A stretch of 64,000 nt of DNA from Tachypleus tridentatus (lineage: Eukaryota; Arthropoda; Merostomata; Xiphosura; Limulidae): positions 68,106,447 to 68,170,446 of the forward strand of contig NC_134835.1 of assembly GCF_004210375.1 (NCBI RefSeq). The letters are read 5' to 3'. A program made the position numbers and the translations under genes. The notes under the pieces were generated by a model that saw only the letters and a program-made list of their open reading frames with translations, ran no database searches and was not told the DNA's origin. Shown here piece by piece: positions 11,090 to 24,329 of this stretch (the first letter of the stretch is position 1; each line of letters starts with the position of its first letter).

Positions 11090-12070
11090 AATCTAAAGAG
11101 AAATCTCAATCACTTAACTCCATAAAGATGCAGCGTAATGCGTTACTTCAAGCACCATTAGTTTTTCTCGAGTCAGGGCGGACTGAACATATATGGTTGA
11201 GAATTAATTACACAATTATCTTTTTCATCATAAGAAAAACAAAGATTTTCCCTTGTCTTCTTTACTAGGTATATTTATATAAGTGTGTCTTATAGCTTTG
11301 TTTCTCCTGATATTGATTTTATTTTATTTTTACTTTTTCGCTCTGAAATGTAGTGAGTCACACCGTTAATGCAACTTTTACTTTTGTGTTTTTGTGGCCT
11401 TTTACTTATAGCTGTCAACTATTAACTAAGAAGACCTGTAACCCAATATTCGAGCAATAAAAGATTGTTAGTTTCTTAACACTATCTTTTACTTCTGGTT
11501 GAAAAAACACACCTAGTATATCGATCAATTCCAGCGTAAGTCTCTTTAATCAGATTCAGGAACGTGACAACACGTTGGCACAATGGATAATCTGTTTCAA
11601 GAAAGAAAACAATGCATTATACATTTGTTCATTTCCATCTTTTATAAGCCATTACTACAGGTTTGAAAACTTACTTTTATTGCTTTTCATATTCTGGAGC
11701 AAATACTGTATTAAAGAAAATCGAATCTTCTCCCTATAATATGCTGAGACTGTGAAGAAGTATTTTTTTTCTATTTTAAAGATAACTACTACATAATAAT
11801 ATACGAGTTTTCGCTTATTACTATATATACGTGTGATACATGCATATGCTTAGTGTAATATTAATTAACTCCCAGAGAAATATTATATATTATAAATAGT
11901 CTTCGCTTCTGTATTTACGACTGTCATCACATATACTTATACTACTATGAAATAAGTTATTACTACAAGTTATTACGCAGAAGTAAATTTGCAAATCTCT
12001 CCATTTCATTGACCATTCAAAATCCGCATGTGACACCTTTCAGATTAAATCACATTGTTGAGTATTAAGC
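11090..12070. other. AT-rich DNA, nothing recognised
   Basis: No supported features. Confidence 0.6.
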
Positions 12071-12337
12071 TTGTTTTTTGAATTTTGCGCAAAGCTACAC
12101 GAGGGCTATCTACGCTAGCCGTCCCTAATTTAGCAGTGTAAGACTATAGAGAAGGCAGCTAGTCATCACCACCTACCTTCAACTCTTAAGTTACTATTCG
12201 TTGGTAAAAGAATAGTAGGATTGACCGTCATTTTCTAATGCCCCCACGGCTGAAAGCATGTTTGGTGCGATGAGGATTCGAACCCGCTACCCTTAGATTC
12301 TGGGTCGAGCACTTTAACTACGTGGCCATGCCGGCCG
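12071..12337 (-). repeat. SINE-A copy
   Basis: A minus-strand copy from ttgaattttgcgcaaagc to ggccatgccggcc, with a duplicated gttggtaaaagaatag-like stretch and scattered changes. Confidence 0.93.
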
Positions 12338-12471
12338 TTTATTCTTTGCCTTTATTTTCTTCAACCCGGTTCTCTCCGTGATGTATGTGAGCCTCCGTTC
12401 TATAATTGAGACATTTGGATATTTTGTAGTTTATTCTCATATACTGTATTATTTGTAATTTGTAACATGTT

Positions 12472-12591
12472 GTCCCCCAGTAGCACAGCGATATGTATGC
12501 GGACTCACACTACTAGAAACCGGGTTTCGATACCTGTGGTGGGCAGAACACAGATGGCCCATTGTGTAGATTTGTGTTTAATTCAAAACAA
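12472..12591 (+). repeat. SINE-B copy
   Basis: A full-length plus-strand copy: gtcccccagtagcacagcg, then accgggtttcgatacc (B-box), then gtgggcagaacacagatggc, tail attcaaaacaa. Confidence 0.93.
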
Positions 12592-12621
12592 TCAGTTAAT
12601 GCTAAATCTAACGTTCCTCAC

Positions 12622-12692
12622 GTCCCAGTGGCTCAAATATAAGTCTGAGGGCTGAAAGTCGAGTTTCGATACACGTGATATCAGCCCTGTGA
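12622..12692 (+). repeat. tRNA-like fragment, degenerate SINE
   Basis: cccagtggctcaaatataag and gagtttcgatacacgtg resemble A- and B-box regions of the SINE-B head, but the tail is not recognisable. Confidence 0.4.
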
Positions 12693-13777
12693 TAAACAAT
12701 GTAGAAACAAGAATTTCATACACTTTACTGAATATACAGCCATACCTGCAGAACAGTCAGTTCGCAACTGAGCAAGCATCTAATGACTTCTAACCCAGTC
12801 GGTTGAATGTGCTTCAGGAGTGAGAGAAATACTGGTTTGTAGTAAAACCAACAAAACACAATGTAGCTAAAGTGTTATCTGTCTTTACTAGAACATGGAA
12901 TTAGCCAGTTATGTACTTAAAACTACTGTCATTCTCAATAAATGAAACTGACAGCATTTGTGCACTAGTTTTAATTTTTGAAAAATTACTCGAATATGGT
13001 TAAAAGAAATAACACGCTTTACATGATTTGTTGGACAATAGGATCCACTATCTTTAGAAGACCAGGGATCCATCATAACTGATTTGTGAACATCGATATG
13101 ATATTAAATATATGAAATAGCTTCAGATTTGTACCTGCAAAAAACTAAGCAGCAATTTCAATTTCAGTGAATCACTTTTCTCGAATTTCTAGAATTATAA
13201 TTTTATTTTGAAGTAAAGACCAAACAGTATTTATTGCCTGCTTAAACTAAAAATACCCATATCATATTGATATGATGATTGCTTATTCGAATAACATATA
13301 TATTTCAATATATATTTATAAAGTAGGTCTTATTTTGAAAATGGACTTCCGTTCCTACATAAACACGTATCAAAATACAACTTGATACCCAAAGTTTCGC
13401 ACCAGTGAAATTTATAAATTGTAAACTCTTTACAAATCGTTACCAAATGTAAAGTGAGTTAAATCAGCATCCTTTTGCAAACTTAGTCACACAAATACAG
13501 AAAAAGAAACACATCAGAATCAACATCTTAAGAAACAAAACATAACTTGGAAGTTAGTTCTAGTATTTTTAGCTGTATGTTGTCGAACGTTTACCGTTAA
13601 TGCAAATGTTCTGTTGAAATACATATATATAAACACACACTGTTAAACACCCCCTCTTTTATGCATTACTCACCAGGTTATTGAAGTATCCTATTTTCCA
13701 ACAATTTTGTTTGAAAACCATTTTTTTTATTTCTGACTGTTTTTAAAGTTTCTGAACTTTACATTATAGAATGTTTA

Positions 13778-13905
13778 TGTTGTGTTAATTTGACGAAAAG
13801 CTACATAATACGCTATATGCACGTTATTCTCCAGGGAGATTTCAGTCTCGGAATTTAGGGTTGTAGGTCCGTAAATTTATCTTTGACTTACTGGGGTTAG
13901 AAATC
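13778..13905 (-). repeat. Degenerate SINE-B copy
   Basis: gacgaaaagctacataatac, then cgctatatgcacgttattct, then gtccgtaaatttatc and acttactgggg follow the minus-strand order of SINE-B, with many changes. Confidence 0.6.
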
Positions 13906-13921
13906 ATTAAGATGTTCTTTT

Positions 13922-13946
13922 CAATATATATATATATATATATATA
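13922..13946. repeat. (AT)n microsatellite
   Basis: An uninterrupted AT dinucleotide run of about 12 units. Confidence 0.95.
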
Positions 13947-15477
13947 ACTAAAACTTTAACTGTTTAATTGGTTCTCAACACAATCACAGTTGTATTTATC
14001 GCCTACTGAGCATAGGTTTAAGTATTTATTTCTTTTATTCTACAACGTTTTATCTTAAGATAAACCATGTTGCTATAATGTAAATAGTTATATTTCATAA
14101 TGTTCTACGATTATCCCAGGTACGTGTTTGAAAACTGAAAAGGTCGGTAATTTTGTCCTAGTTCATTTAAAGTTTATTAAACCTCTTTGTCATAGAATGA
14201 ACCTGCTTTGTTGCTGATAGAGATTGCCACTTGTACACTTGTTTTTTATTAGGTTAATCATAAAGACAACGAACCACTCACTGATTATCAGCTCTGTAAT
14301 TCTGGAACCAATTTTATGCGCTGTTCCCAGGCAGACTTATAACAAGACACTGATTAAAATTGAAAGATTTAACAAAGCTAATTTGTCGTGTCATGTTTTG
14401 TTGAAACAAGTACTTTAATATTAAAAACATTTCTCTCTTCTTCATGCATAACATAAGGTGCATGAAAAATCCTGCATCATAATAACATAACTGTAGCTCA
14501 GAATGAAAGTTTGTTATCAGGGATGTATGGAGGAGATAAGGTCTGATGCAAAAATAATGAAAGCGTAAGATGGGTGATGTGGGTTATAATTATCAGCCCA
14601 GTCTTGACTTTTAAAGTTAATGCTGTCCTTTTATGTATGCTATTTTACCAACTAGTTCTGATATGTATATATATACCTTCCAAACATTTTCTAAAAAAAA
14701 AACAAATCCATTACTTTAAAAGAGTATGAAATAAGATTTTAATATTAACATACCACATGAACTTGTCATCATATACAGTTTATGGTCACGTAAATTGGAA
14801 AAATGAATCTGGTATTAACAACAAGGGATTTCCATATACAAACATTACAGTACTTAAGGATTTACACCAGAACAATCACACTCCAACTCACGCTTTTTGG
14901 TATTAATTCTGTGTAGAACAGTTTGTTCCTTTGTTGTTATTGTTTCAAAATTCAAAACTGTATATATAGATAACATTCAACAACTCGTAAAAATAAACAT
15001 GTGTGTTTTAATTTTTATCTATAAGAAATATGAGGCATAAGAACACAAATGGAAATCCACATACCCACATGTATGTATACTTGTTTATAAATAAAATTAT
15101 CGAAAGACGAGAAAAATGTTTTCCAAAATAATTAGTTGGTTGAACAAGTTATGACTATTTTATCAAATCTTCAAATAATTCATTTTTAAACCTGTCACAC
15201 ATTTAAATATTATTGTATTTATATTCATTTCCTTGATTCCGTATTACTTGCCTAGTGATCACGGATTGTAACTTTGCAACCCGTCCTCTCAATCAGAATT
15301 TTGAATTTATTAATAAATAAAACTGAACACGATAAACGTAACAGTTATAATTTGATACTATCTGGAAATTTTAAATTATACAAAAACTTCATCGTTAGAA
15401 CAGCTTTTTGACATTAAGATTTAAAAAAAAAAAGATAAAGATTTTATTAAATATTTTAGCCGACTAATTTTAGCCAT
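13947..15477. other. AT-rich DNA, nothing recognised
   Basis: Only short chance frames. Confidence 0.6.
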
Positions 15478-15490
15478 AGTTAGGGTTAGT

Positions 15491-15763
15491 TAGTTAGTTT
15501 TTATATTTCGCGCAAAGCTACACGAGGATTATCTGCGCCAGCCGTCCTTAACTTAGCAGTGTAAGACTAGAGGTAAGGCAGCTAGTCATCACCACACACC
15601 GCCAACTCTTGGACTACTCTTTTACCAATGAATAGTGGGATTAACCGTCACTTTATAATGCCACTACAGCTGATAGGGTGAGCATGTTTGGTATGATGGG
15701 GATTCGAACCCGCAATCCTCGAATTACGAGTCGAGCGCCTTATCTACCTGGTCATGCCGGGCC
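15491..15763 (-). repeat. SINE-A copy with target-site duplication
   Basis: A full-length minus-strand copy. GTTAGGGTTAGT stands at 15479-15490 and again at 15764-15775, a clean target-site duplication from L1-type target-primed integration. Confidence 0.95.
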
Positions 15764-15937
15764 GTTAGGGTTAGTGATAGTAAGAGTGAAAAATGGTGGT
15801 AACTAAGTTTTCGCAACTATTCGGCTGAAATATCAAATAATGATTTCATCATTCATTGTACAAAAAAACATTTCTGTTTTCGACAGTAACATAGTTGCAC
15901 AATGTGCCTAAAACTAAGATTCTACTTGAAAAATAAG

Positions 15938-16370
15938 TAGTACCTTACTTTTCTATTCTTATTTCTCAGTTATTTTTTATTCTTTACTTTGAAAAAGCAG
16001 TCACCTTCCCACAGCTGTCTGCACAGAGTAATATAGATGTGGGTCGTTGTGGGCTTGGATACCCACCCATATCTCGCTCTCCTAATTTCTATTTTTATAT
16101 CTATTGCTACTCTTTTATTTTATTTCTTTATGTGAGACTGGCGAATATAGGTTAAGACTGATAAACGGTGAATTCCCACCGCAATGTAGGTCCTACTTCC
16201 TGAAATACCTTCATAACCTAGGGTATATTTTATATCCCACATTATAACTTGTATCCTAGGGTCTTTTTTATTAGTGCAGCGTGTTTTGTTTATTATTTAT
16301 TGATTTATTTTTTGGCTTGTTTTTAGCTTATAACAAACTAATATGTATATATATATATATATATATTTCT
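15938..16370 (+). repeat. Unnamed interspersed repeat, copy 1
   Basis: Homologous to 18426-18830. Shared landmarks in order: gtagtacctta, ctttactttgaa, gcagtcacc, atagatnTGGG, gggcttg, cgctctcc, gtgagactggcga, gtcctacttc, acctagggtatattttat, cacattata. It ends in aacaaactaat and an (AT)n run. No tRNA-like promoter is seen. Confidence 0.8.
16344..16366. repeat. (AT)n microsatellite
   Basis: A TA dinucleotide run at the 3' edge of the unnamed repeat, in the position of a retroposon tail. Confidence 0.9.
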
Positions 16371-18425
16371 TTTTAAAATACTATTAATAATTTTGAATTA
16401 AAGCAGATCACCTATACATATCAGAATTAAAACGAAGTAATCAGCTGGAGTATTCAAAGTGACGAAACACAAACGTCTCGTGATAAGAATGTGCTAGTTC
16501 ATCCGGTAGTTGTCCTGACTACTAACAATATTTTCGACCGTGATTCCAATAATGTCTTACGAGGTTTATGCTTAACAACGAAAAAGCCAAAACCTTATCG
16601 TGTGTGTGCGAATTTTTAGCGTCATAAGTTCTCATATCTACCGCTGAGTCACAGTTCAGGTTAGGAGATTTAGGTTGGTTAAATCGAAATAGTAATGTAA
16701 CAATGCAATATAATTGTAATTATCGATAATATAGTACTAATGAGAACAATAATTAATTAAAACATACATCATATGATAAACATTTTAACCAATACTGATT
16801 ATGAATCTAATATTAAAGAAAGAGTAGAAGTTAATTTATGAAACTGCCTAAACTTCAGGCTTATTTATATCAACTTGTAGATAACGTTTATGATTTTATT
16901 AGGCTGAATACTCAGTTTTGACAACTGTATTTTTTCCAGATATTCTACTGAATTTAACACAAAAATACTACTATATCTAACACCCACACAAACCCACATA
17001 TCACTTAGACCCAGGCATGAAAACAAGCATGCAGTTGACATACGATTTTTGTATAAATACCGAGAAACATATTTTAAAATCTATAGGCCTTCCTTTCTTG
17101 ACAGTTGCTTTCTTTAATCTTTATTTGGTTATACAAATGATGCAGAATTTGTAATAAACTGGAATGTTTTCTTTATAATAAATACTTTTTTATTATAAAA
17201 CTTACGCATAGTGGTTTCCATCAATATTGAGTATTTAATTTTTAAATACTTGAAAATAAATATTATAAAATATTTTTCAAATTCACAAATACTAATAACA
17301 GATAATTTATGTACAAGATGGCAAAAGAAATTCCTGGTTTAAAAAACAGATCAATGTTCTGAATATAGATTACTTCATTTACCCCATTTCTGCTAGACGT
17401 GAACAGCATGTCAGAACTACATTAAGTTAGTAGCAAGTGTGTTAGATTTAGATAAAAGGTGAGTATATTACAAACATCATTCGCACAACTGGTGTCCACT
17501 TTAACAAAATATATAGGTTAACGGTCAAAGTTCAAAGGATAATTTTATATTTCCTTTTATTCAATAACAATAATTACAGACCAAGACATCTTGTGTTTTT
17601 ATTATGCTCTTTATAAAAGTATGTGACTATTATGGGAGCTCAACTGACAACTTCAGGGAATAAGTTGTACCAGTAGTCTGATAAGGTTATGATTTTAAAT
17701 TATTTTTCATTACCCACCTGTTTATTTAGGAACACGTAACTTCTTATAACAGATCGCAGACTATGAATAATACCTTTAGATATCAGGCTTTGTGGACTTG
17801 AACACTTATATCTAAACGTATTTGTTTAGTTCTAATTTATTTTCACATGTGAGAAACTCGTACAGTCTGATGGATAATGTATCTCCACTCTCTGTGGAGT
17901 TTATACTCTTACAGATGCACCACTACTCTCTTGTTAGGGTACACTCTATCTTTTTTGCTATTTTTACTAGTATGTCTCTCACGAGCATTTTCTCTAGCCT
18001 AGATGAAATATAAATACATCATGAAATGATGATGTTAAAAAAAAATATTTCTGATTTAGTTGTTAAAATTAGCATAACTGTTGTGTTATGTTCGTAAATG
18101 CATATGTGTGTGTGTATAGAGAGAATATTAATACTGGAGAATTAAGTAAAAATAATTGTTATTAAGGCAATTTAAACAGCATGTCACAACTTTATGCGGA
18201 TGAACACCTTATCACACATAAGGTCTTGTTGAGAGTCCGAAAACTGATAGTTACATTACACTTAATGGGCGGTGGTTGGGATTTATACTAGTTCTTTTTA
18301 GATAACTGATTTGGACAATTGATACTAGTATAATTCGTCTATTAATTAGTGACTTACCACCATAATGGGAGCTAGAATGTCAACTTCAGGAAGTAAGTTT
18401 TTTTCACTTACTCAACACGAAGTGG
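16371..18425. other. AT-rich DNA with a weak short repeat pair
   Basis: tgggagct..tcaacttcagg occurs at about 17632-17662 and again at 18363-18394, just before the second unnamed repeat. It may mark an outer segment of that element. No gene is supported. Confidence 0.4.
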
Positions 18426-18830
18426 TAGTACCTTATTATTTTTTTATTTATTTTGCTCCCTTTTTTTTCTTTACTTTGAAGAGCAGTCACCATCCCGCAA
18501 CTGTCCGTTGGCAGTGAAGGGTGATATAGATCTGGGACATTTTGGGCTTGAGCACCCTCATTTCGCTCTCCAAATTTCTATTTCTATTTTTTTATTTAAT
18601 TATTCTTAACGTGAGACTGGCGATCGGAGGTTAAAACTGATAGAAGATGTATCTCCGCTGCAATTTGAGTCCTACTTCTCCAGTCACCTCCAAAACCAAG
18701 GATACATTTTATACCACACATTATAGCCTGTACCCCGGAAATCCTTTCAATTGGTGCAGTGTTTTTTATTTCTGTTTGGGCTTATTTTTGTCTACAACAA
18801 ACTATATACATGCTTACACGTATTTACATA
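18426..18830 (+). repeat. Unnamed interspersed repeat, copy 2
   Basis: The same order of landmarks as the copy at 15.9 kb, in the same orientation. A short frame at 18647-18862 is an accident of this repeat. Confidence 0.8.
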
Positions 18831-19290
18831 TATCAAAAATAGAAATAGCTATGGAAAGATAATAAAACATCCTGAATGGCGAGTTGACTGTAAAAAAAAT
18901 GAAGAGCATTTATCTTAATAAATGCATATGTACGTAGCCATTGTAAAGCATTACAATGGTAGAGAGCAACTATAACGTTGTCTAGAGGCTGTATCTTGAA
19001 ATAAGGATTGTAAAAAGGAATTAATTGGACACTTTTCACCTAACCCACATAAGAAAATACCTTAATCCACAAATCGTCAGCGTAAATCAAATTTTCATAA
19101 AGTTTTATATAAGATACATTATGTTACAAATTACATATTTTATAATATATTGCTAACTTTTACAAGAAATAGTGTGTAATGAAAAAGTATTAAGACAGTT
19201 TTTGAGACTAGTGTTCAGGCTTTTAAAAAAAGAGTTCCTAAAAGCAAAAAGAATAATTCGTGTACAACAAAGAACAATAATGTTTTTCTA

Positions 19291-19636
19291 CCGTGTTTCT
19301 CCGAAAATAAGACAGGGCTTATATTAATTTTCACTCCAAAATATGACACTAGGGCTTATTTTCGGGGGATGTCTTATTTTGATATATTAAAAAAATGAAG
19401 TTATAAAGTAAAACTATTAAACTAACCATTTAAAATAAACTATTATTAAACTATTAAACTAACTGATTAATACTTAAACAAATTAATTAACTAACTATTA
19501 AACTAATTAATAAATTATTATTTTTTTATTTCTTTCCTCTTCCTGCCACTCTTAACTAGGGCTTATATTAAAACTATCCCCAAAAATCACACTAGGTCTT
19601 ATTTTATGGGTAGGTCTTATTATCGGAGAAACACGG
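19291..19636. mobile_element. MITE with TA target duplication
   Basis: The ends CCGTGTTTCTCCGAAAATAA and its inverted partner ttatcggagaaacacgg form near-perfect terminal inverted repeats of about 23 bp, with TA on both sides (19289-19290, 19637-19638). GGGCTTAT-type motifs recur subterminally. The AT-rich core has aaactattaaactaac repeats and no transposase. TA targets and short inverted repeats point to Tc1/mariner mobilisation. Confidence 0.85.
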
Positions 19637-19638
19637 TA

Positions 19639-20391
19639 TATTTCATCAGTTTGTACACTGCTTAAGGCGTCTTTTGTATGATCTTATGTAAAGTATTCTC
19701 AACCATAGAATGTAATCTTCTTAACTTTACATTCCAAAGTTATCATATGAAACAAAATTTCTTAAGCTTCTTTTAAAGTTTTTTTTTATTTTTCCTTAAG
19801 TGGTAAACGCTTTTAAAACGTTTTTTATTCAAACATGGTTATAAGCAATTGGCTTTAAAATTAATATAAAGTGAATGTTAATAATACGGAATTTAAAAAT
19901 GTATTTAACTAAGATAAGACGAAACAAAAGATAAAAGCAAAAAAACATCATCCTCATAGGTTCACAATTCGTTCCTTAAGCAGTTGAACGTTTCTCGCAT
20001 TATTTTAATTAAATTCGATTATTCTATTAAACGTAATTAAATACACACTGATACATACATTAGTATATGTATAACAGGATAACGAACAAACAGAACATTT
20101 TTAGGTAAAAGGAGAGAGAGAAAAGCACATTGCCTCAAAAGTACACATAGATAACCAAATATTAAACCTATTTTTTTTATAAACATATATACAGGCAGAC
20201 AAATAGAAAAACAAATATAAGCATACATTACCCGAAAACAAATAAATGAATAAGTGTTTAAATAAATGGACCTTACAAATGTGTGGTTTCTGTAGATAGA
20301 TTGAGAATTTGTTTCTTAAGACTACTGGTAGGTGATCCAAAATTATGGTGCATTCTAGTGAGTCATTTTTATGTGTTACAAAATCCAGTTT
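19639..20391. other. AT-rich DNA, nothing recognised
   Basis: Two overlapping minus-strand frames near 20.1-20.3 kb are rich in Phe, Leu, Tyr and Ile, as expected for translated AT-rich DNA. Confidence 0.6.
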
Positions 20392-20655
20392 AGTTTGTTT
20401 TGAATTTCGTGCAAAGCTACACGAGGGCTATCTGCGCTAGCTGTCCTTAATTTAGCAATGTAAGACTACAGAAAAGGCAGCTAGTCATCACCACCCACCG
20501 CCAACTCTTGGGCTAGTCTTTTACCAAGCAATAGTGAGATTGACTGTCACATTATATCGCCCCCACAGCTGAAAGGCCGAGCACGTTTGGTGGGACGGGG
20601 ATTCGAACCAGCGACCCTCAGATTACGAGTCGAGTGTCTTAACCATGTCGGGTCA
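20392..20655 (-). repeat. SINE-A copy, head truncated
   Basis: A minus-strand copy from gtttgttttgaatttcgtgc to gtcttaaccatgtcgggtc, with about 10 bp lost inside the head. Confidence 0.93.
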
Positions 20656-22429
20656 AATCTAGTTAAAAATAAATGACCAAATAATTACATGAAAGCATTT
20701 ATTTTATACACAAAAAACATATGAAATCGAAACGTAATTAGATGGAATTCGTGTATTATTGATGATGTTTCTATTTAGATTTTTGTTGCTAACAAGATAA
20801 CGAGCAATTTGATGGATGAAAGAAATTGATTTCAAAATATGTTTTAAAACCAGAGGAAGTGGTGACTGTATCAATGGTTTGAGAACTTTCATCTAAGTAA
20901 AGTAATACGTCACTGAATCACAGGTTTCGATTGAATACACGGCAGTTATTATTGTGACTTTTATTAGAGATAGACAGATCACCTCTATGTATTTCAAACG
21001 ACCGATATCCCGAAGAGCTATAGTTCCGAAGGGTCGATATTCTGTAAGTCGAACGTGAATGCAACTACGCGTTCAAGCCTAATGTTCATGTAGGTTTTTG
21101 TATTACATAAGCAGTAGGATGTCTGTAATATTATATTCGCACATACGCCGAGAACATTATGAAGTTTGTTTGTTAGCATTCAAAGGCTGTTATTATTCTT
21201 ACTCGTAGTTAAAGCTTTCTAATTTATGAAAGACTTATATCGAAATTCTTATAGTAATAACAACATTATGATTATTATTCGTGGAATATCGCATATTCTG
21301 ACGGAAGTTTTTCCAAATATCAGTCTCACTCATTTCAAACATCGCACCTTACATAAAACCTATGGCTGTCTCTAATATTTAAGAAAGTCCTTGTGCTGTT
21401 ATGTAAACATCCGACTGACCACTGTTGGTGGTCTACGTTGTAATTAAAAAAACAAAAGTAGGTAATTTTCAAACAAAATAATAACGTTTTCAATTTTTAA
21501 TTAATTTTCGGAAATTATTTTTCTACGTCGCTATCTGAGAAACATTGGGGGACATTCTCTAATGAATAAATTGAAGAAATATTCAGAAACATTTCAAAAC
21601 CTTTGAATTTTAGTCTTAAGTAAACTGATAGAAATGAGGTTCGAGGTTTTTCTGAAGACAGTAACACTTACACGTGTATAACCCATTATTTCATTTAAAA
21701 CCTATCTCCTGATATAGGATCTATTGTGCTTGGATACAGGAGTGTAGGCGGAAGTCTATAAGAGGTAAAGAAATTACAGAACGAAACCATATTAAATAAC
21801 TAGATATTTTCACATAAAATATCAACAAATAATTAATATATGATCGTAGTATATTGTTATCACCATACCAAAAATATATGCAAATACAAAATGATATAAT
21901 TATTGAATAATGTAAAATATTTCGTGAGAGAAGTACAACTCATTTTACTGTCACGTGCTAATCAATTATTTAAAAACAATTTTTAGAACTCTTATATGTA
22001 TACTGTTTCACATGCGATTGTTATAGACTGCTTTTATTATTGTATTTTATACCTATATTTTATGAATGACATCTTTAAATATTTTCGTCTGTAAAAGAAA
22101 AATTATTTTAATATATTCATCGATGGAAAACATACAGCTGCAGTTAAATTTCAGCTAAGAAATCTATTTAACATTTACATCTATTGCATTCAGTAATATA
22201 TTTCGTTTACGTATACATAGTACCACTATTCATTTACGATGTGAAACAGTTTATTAATAGGGGGAAATAAGTGTTCCACTATTTATTTATTATTTAAAAC
22301 AAATAACTTTGAAATATAAATAACAATAGATGTGTATAAAATTTTCGTGGTAGTCTTGGAAAACACTATTCAACAACTAGATAACATAAGTTATATAAAG
22401 TGAATGTTTTCTTCCATGTGAATCGACTG
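20656..22429. other. AT-rich DNA upstream of the candidate promoter
   Basis: Nothing gene-like. At 21001-21052 the short phrase ccgatatcccgaaga ... ccgaagggtcgatattc is internally repetitive. Confidence 0.5.
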
Positions 22430-22807
22430 GTGGCAGCCAACAAACAGCGAACGATGCCACTACCCAGCGATAGGAGCTAAGGTTGGTCACGTGATTACGG
22501 CTTTTCCGTTTTAACACACGAACAGAAGGCGGACGCTCAATCAGCATGATGCTTGCGCACGTGCAGGATTGTGGGGAGCATGCATTGTTGCTCGTGTGAT
22601 GACTTCTCACGCTAACTCACCGGTGTTGTAAGGAAGTGGAAAGAAGTACACAACTTCAGTTCTGCACGAGGAAACTAGAAAACTATCATGATTTTACTGT
22701 TGCGTTTAACATTAGCATGTAACTTATAACTAGACTTTTGACGTTGTCAAGATCTTTATTAGACGAAATGAAAACATTCATCTAAGAGATACTACCGCTG
22801 TTAACAA
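22430..22807 (+). promoter_or_regulatory. Candidate promoter and 5' non-coding exon
   Basis: This patch is visibly richer in G, C and CpG than the AT-rich surroundings. It holds two CACGTG E-boxes (22488-22493 and 22558-22563, the second within a TGCGCACGTGCA context resembling an NRF-1 site) and an initiator-like TCAGT at 22656-22660. No clear TATA box or downstream promoter element is seen. It ends in AACAA|GTAAGTATG, a strong 5' splice site at 22807/22808. No long frame exists on the plus strand, which fits a 5' UTR exon. Its link to the LRR coding exon 13.7 kb downstream is inferred: there is no other plus-strand coding exon between them. Confidence 0.4.
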
Positions 22808-23592
22808 GTAAGTATGTTCAACTGCACTGTTTTAATATAAAAACAACAATGAAATTCCTGCTTTTAACCCATCTTAAGTGGATAAATTAATGTTTAAAAC
22901 TGTAACCACTTATCACCAGTTCCTGAAATGTAATAATACAGTAAAAGCACGCCACCTCTAATATACATTCAACTTTTCGAAATACATTATGAAATGAAGC
23001 TTTAGAAGCAAGAAATTAACTTATATTAATTTATGACATTTGTAAGTAATTTAACTTCACTGTTTTATTCTTTCTGTGCAGTATTTATTTTTAATTTGCA
23101 ATTGATTGAAGTGGTTTGACATGAATATTTAAAAATACAATTTTGCAGAACCTTATTTTATTTAAATACTTGCAAAGAACAGATTCGAGCTGTGAATTTT
23201 AATGTAGTTTTAATCTGGTAAAAGCGTACGATCAATCTGATATGTACGTGAAACTTTCGAAGGTATAGATAGATAGTGTAGAGTGAATCTTACAAATTAT
23301 GGCAGGATTAAGCATGAGATTTTCTGACGTCACTGTCATGAAGGAAGTTTATTTTCCGATGAAACATGCCTGTTCGTTTCTTTAATAGTTCAATGAGAAT
23401 TTGAATGAATATATTGATAGAAGAAACAAAACGCAGTTTCCGCCTTACATATTCGTGTTTTATTCATATCAAAGCTACATTCAGTGATGAACGTTGTATA
23501 GTTCGGAAGTGTTTTTTCCTCCGCCACTAGTAAAAATCGTCTCCAACCCTGTTTGACCAACATTGCGTCGTAAACTCAACTCCACTTTAATA

Positions 23593-23796
23593 TACCATGG
23601 CCTGATGGTTAAGGCACTCAACTGGTAATCCGCGGGTTCGAATCCTCGTCCCACCAAACATGCTCGCCCTTTTAGCTTTGTAATGGGACGGTCAATCCCG
23701 TTATTCATTGATAATAGCAATCCACACTGCTAAATTAGGGACGTCTAGCGCAGATAATCCTCGTGTAGCTTTGCGTGAATTTCTAAAACAAACAAA
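23593..23796 (+). repeat. SINE-A copy, internally deleted, with target-site duplication
   Basis: CCACTTTAATA stands at 23582-23592 and again at 23797-23807. The head is intact (ccatggcctgatggttaagg, B-box GGGTTCGAATCC) but most of the ggcggtgggtggtgatgac block is missing. Confidence 0.95.
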
Positions 23797-24329
23797 CCAC
23801 TTTAATAACTAACAGGTAACGGAAGGTGACTTATTTTTGTAAAATAGAAGCCGAAAAAAGTAGTTTTTGTTTAAATTTGCATGAATTTAGAGTTAAATGA
23901 ATGATTATTTTGGTTTTGACGAAACTCAGGTTACTAACTTTAAATTTTGGAAAGGTGACGTAATGAATCTCTTTATAATTCAATTTCAGTCTTTTAACAA
24001 GATGAAAGTAGCGAAACAGTTTCGTTTCAGATACGCTTTTGTCAATATTTCTGTGGTCTTACAGTTTATACTCGTTTCACAGTCGCTCACTATTTTACTT
24101 TAGGGCATCTGACAAAAGTTCTATCACGTTTTTTAAATTTATGTTTGTATATTAACTTTGACCATTGTGCGTTAATTAACTAAACAGTCTGGCATTGAAA
24201 ATATAGTTGTAGAAAAATAGTATTATTTAAATATGTATGTATACATGTAAGCCTTTAACCCATGTTCATTTTTATAATTCAAACTAAGTGCATAGTTACT
24301 AATCGTAACCAAATTTACGTCGCAACACT

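Noticed and set aside
15479..15490. Interstitial telomere repeat
   Set aside because: Only two units, and it is one half of a SINE target-site duplication.
22377..22610. 77-residue minus-strand frame in the CpG-richer patch
   Set aside because: An open frame expected from higher GC content; no domain, and the patch is better explained as a promoter and 5' UTR.
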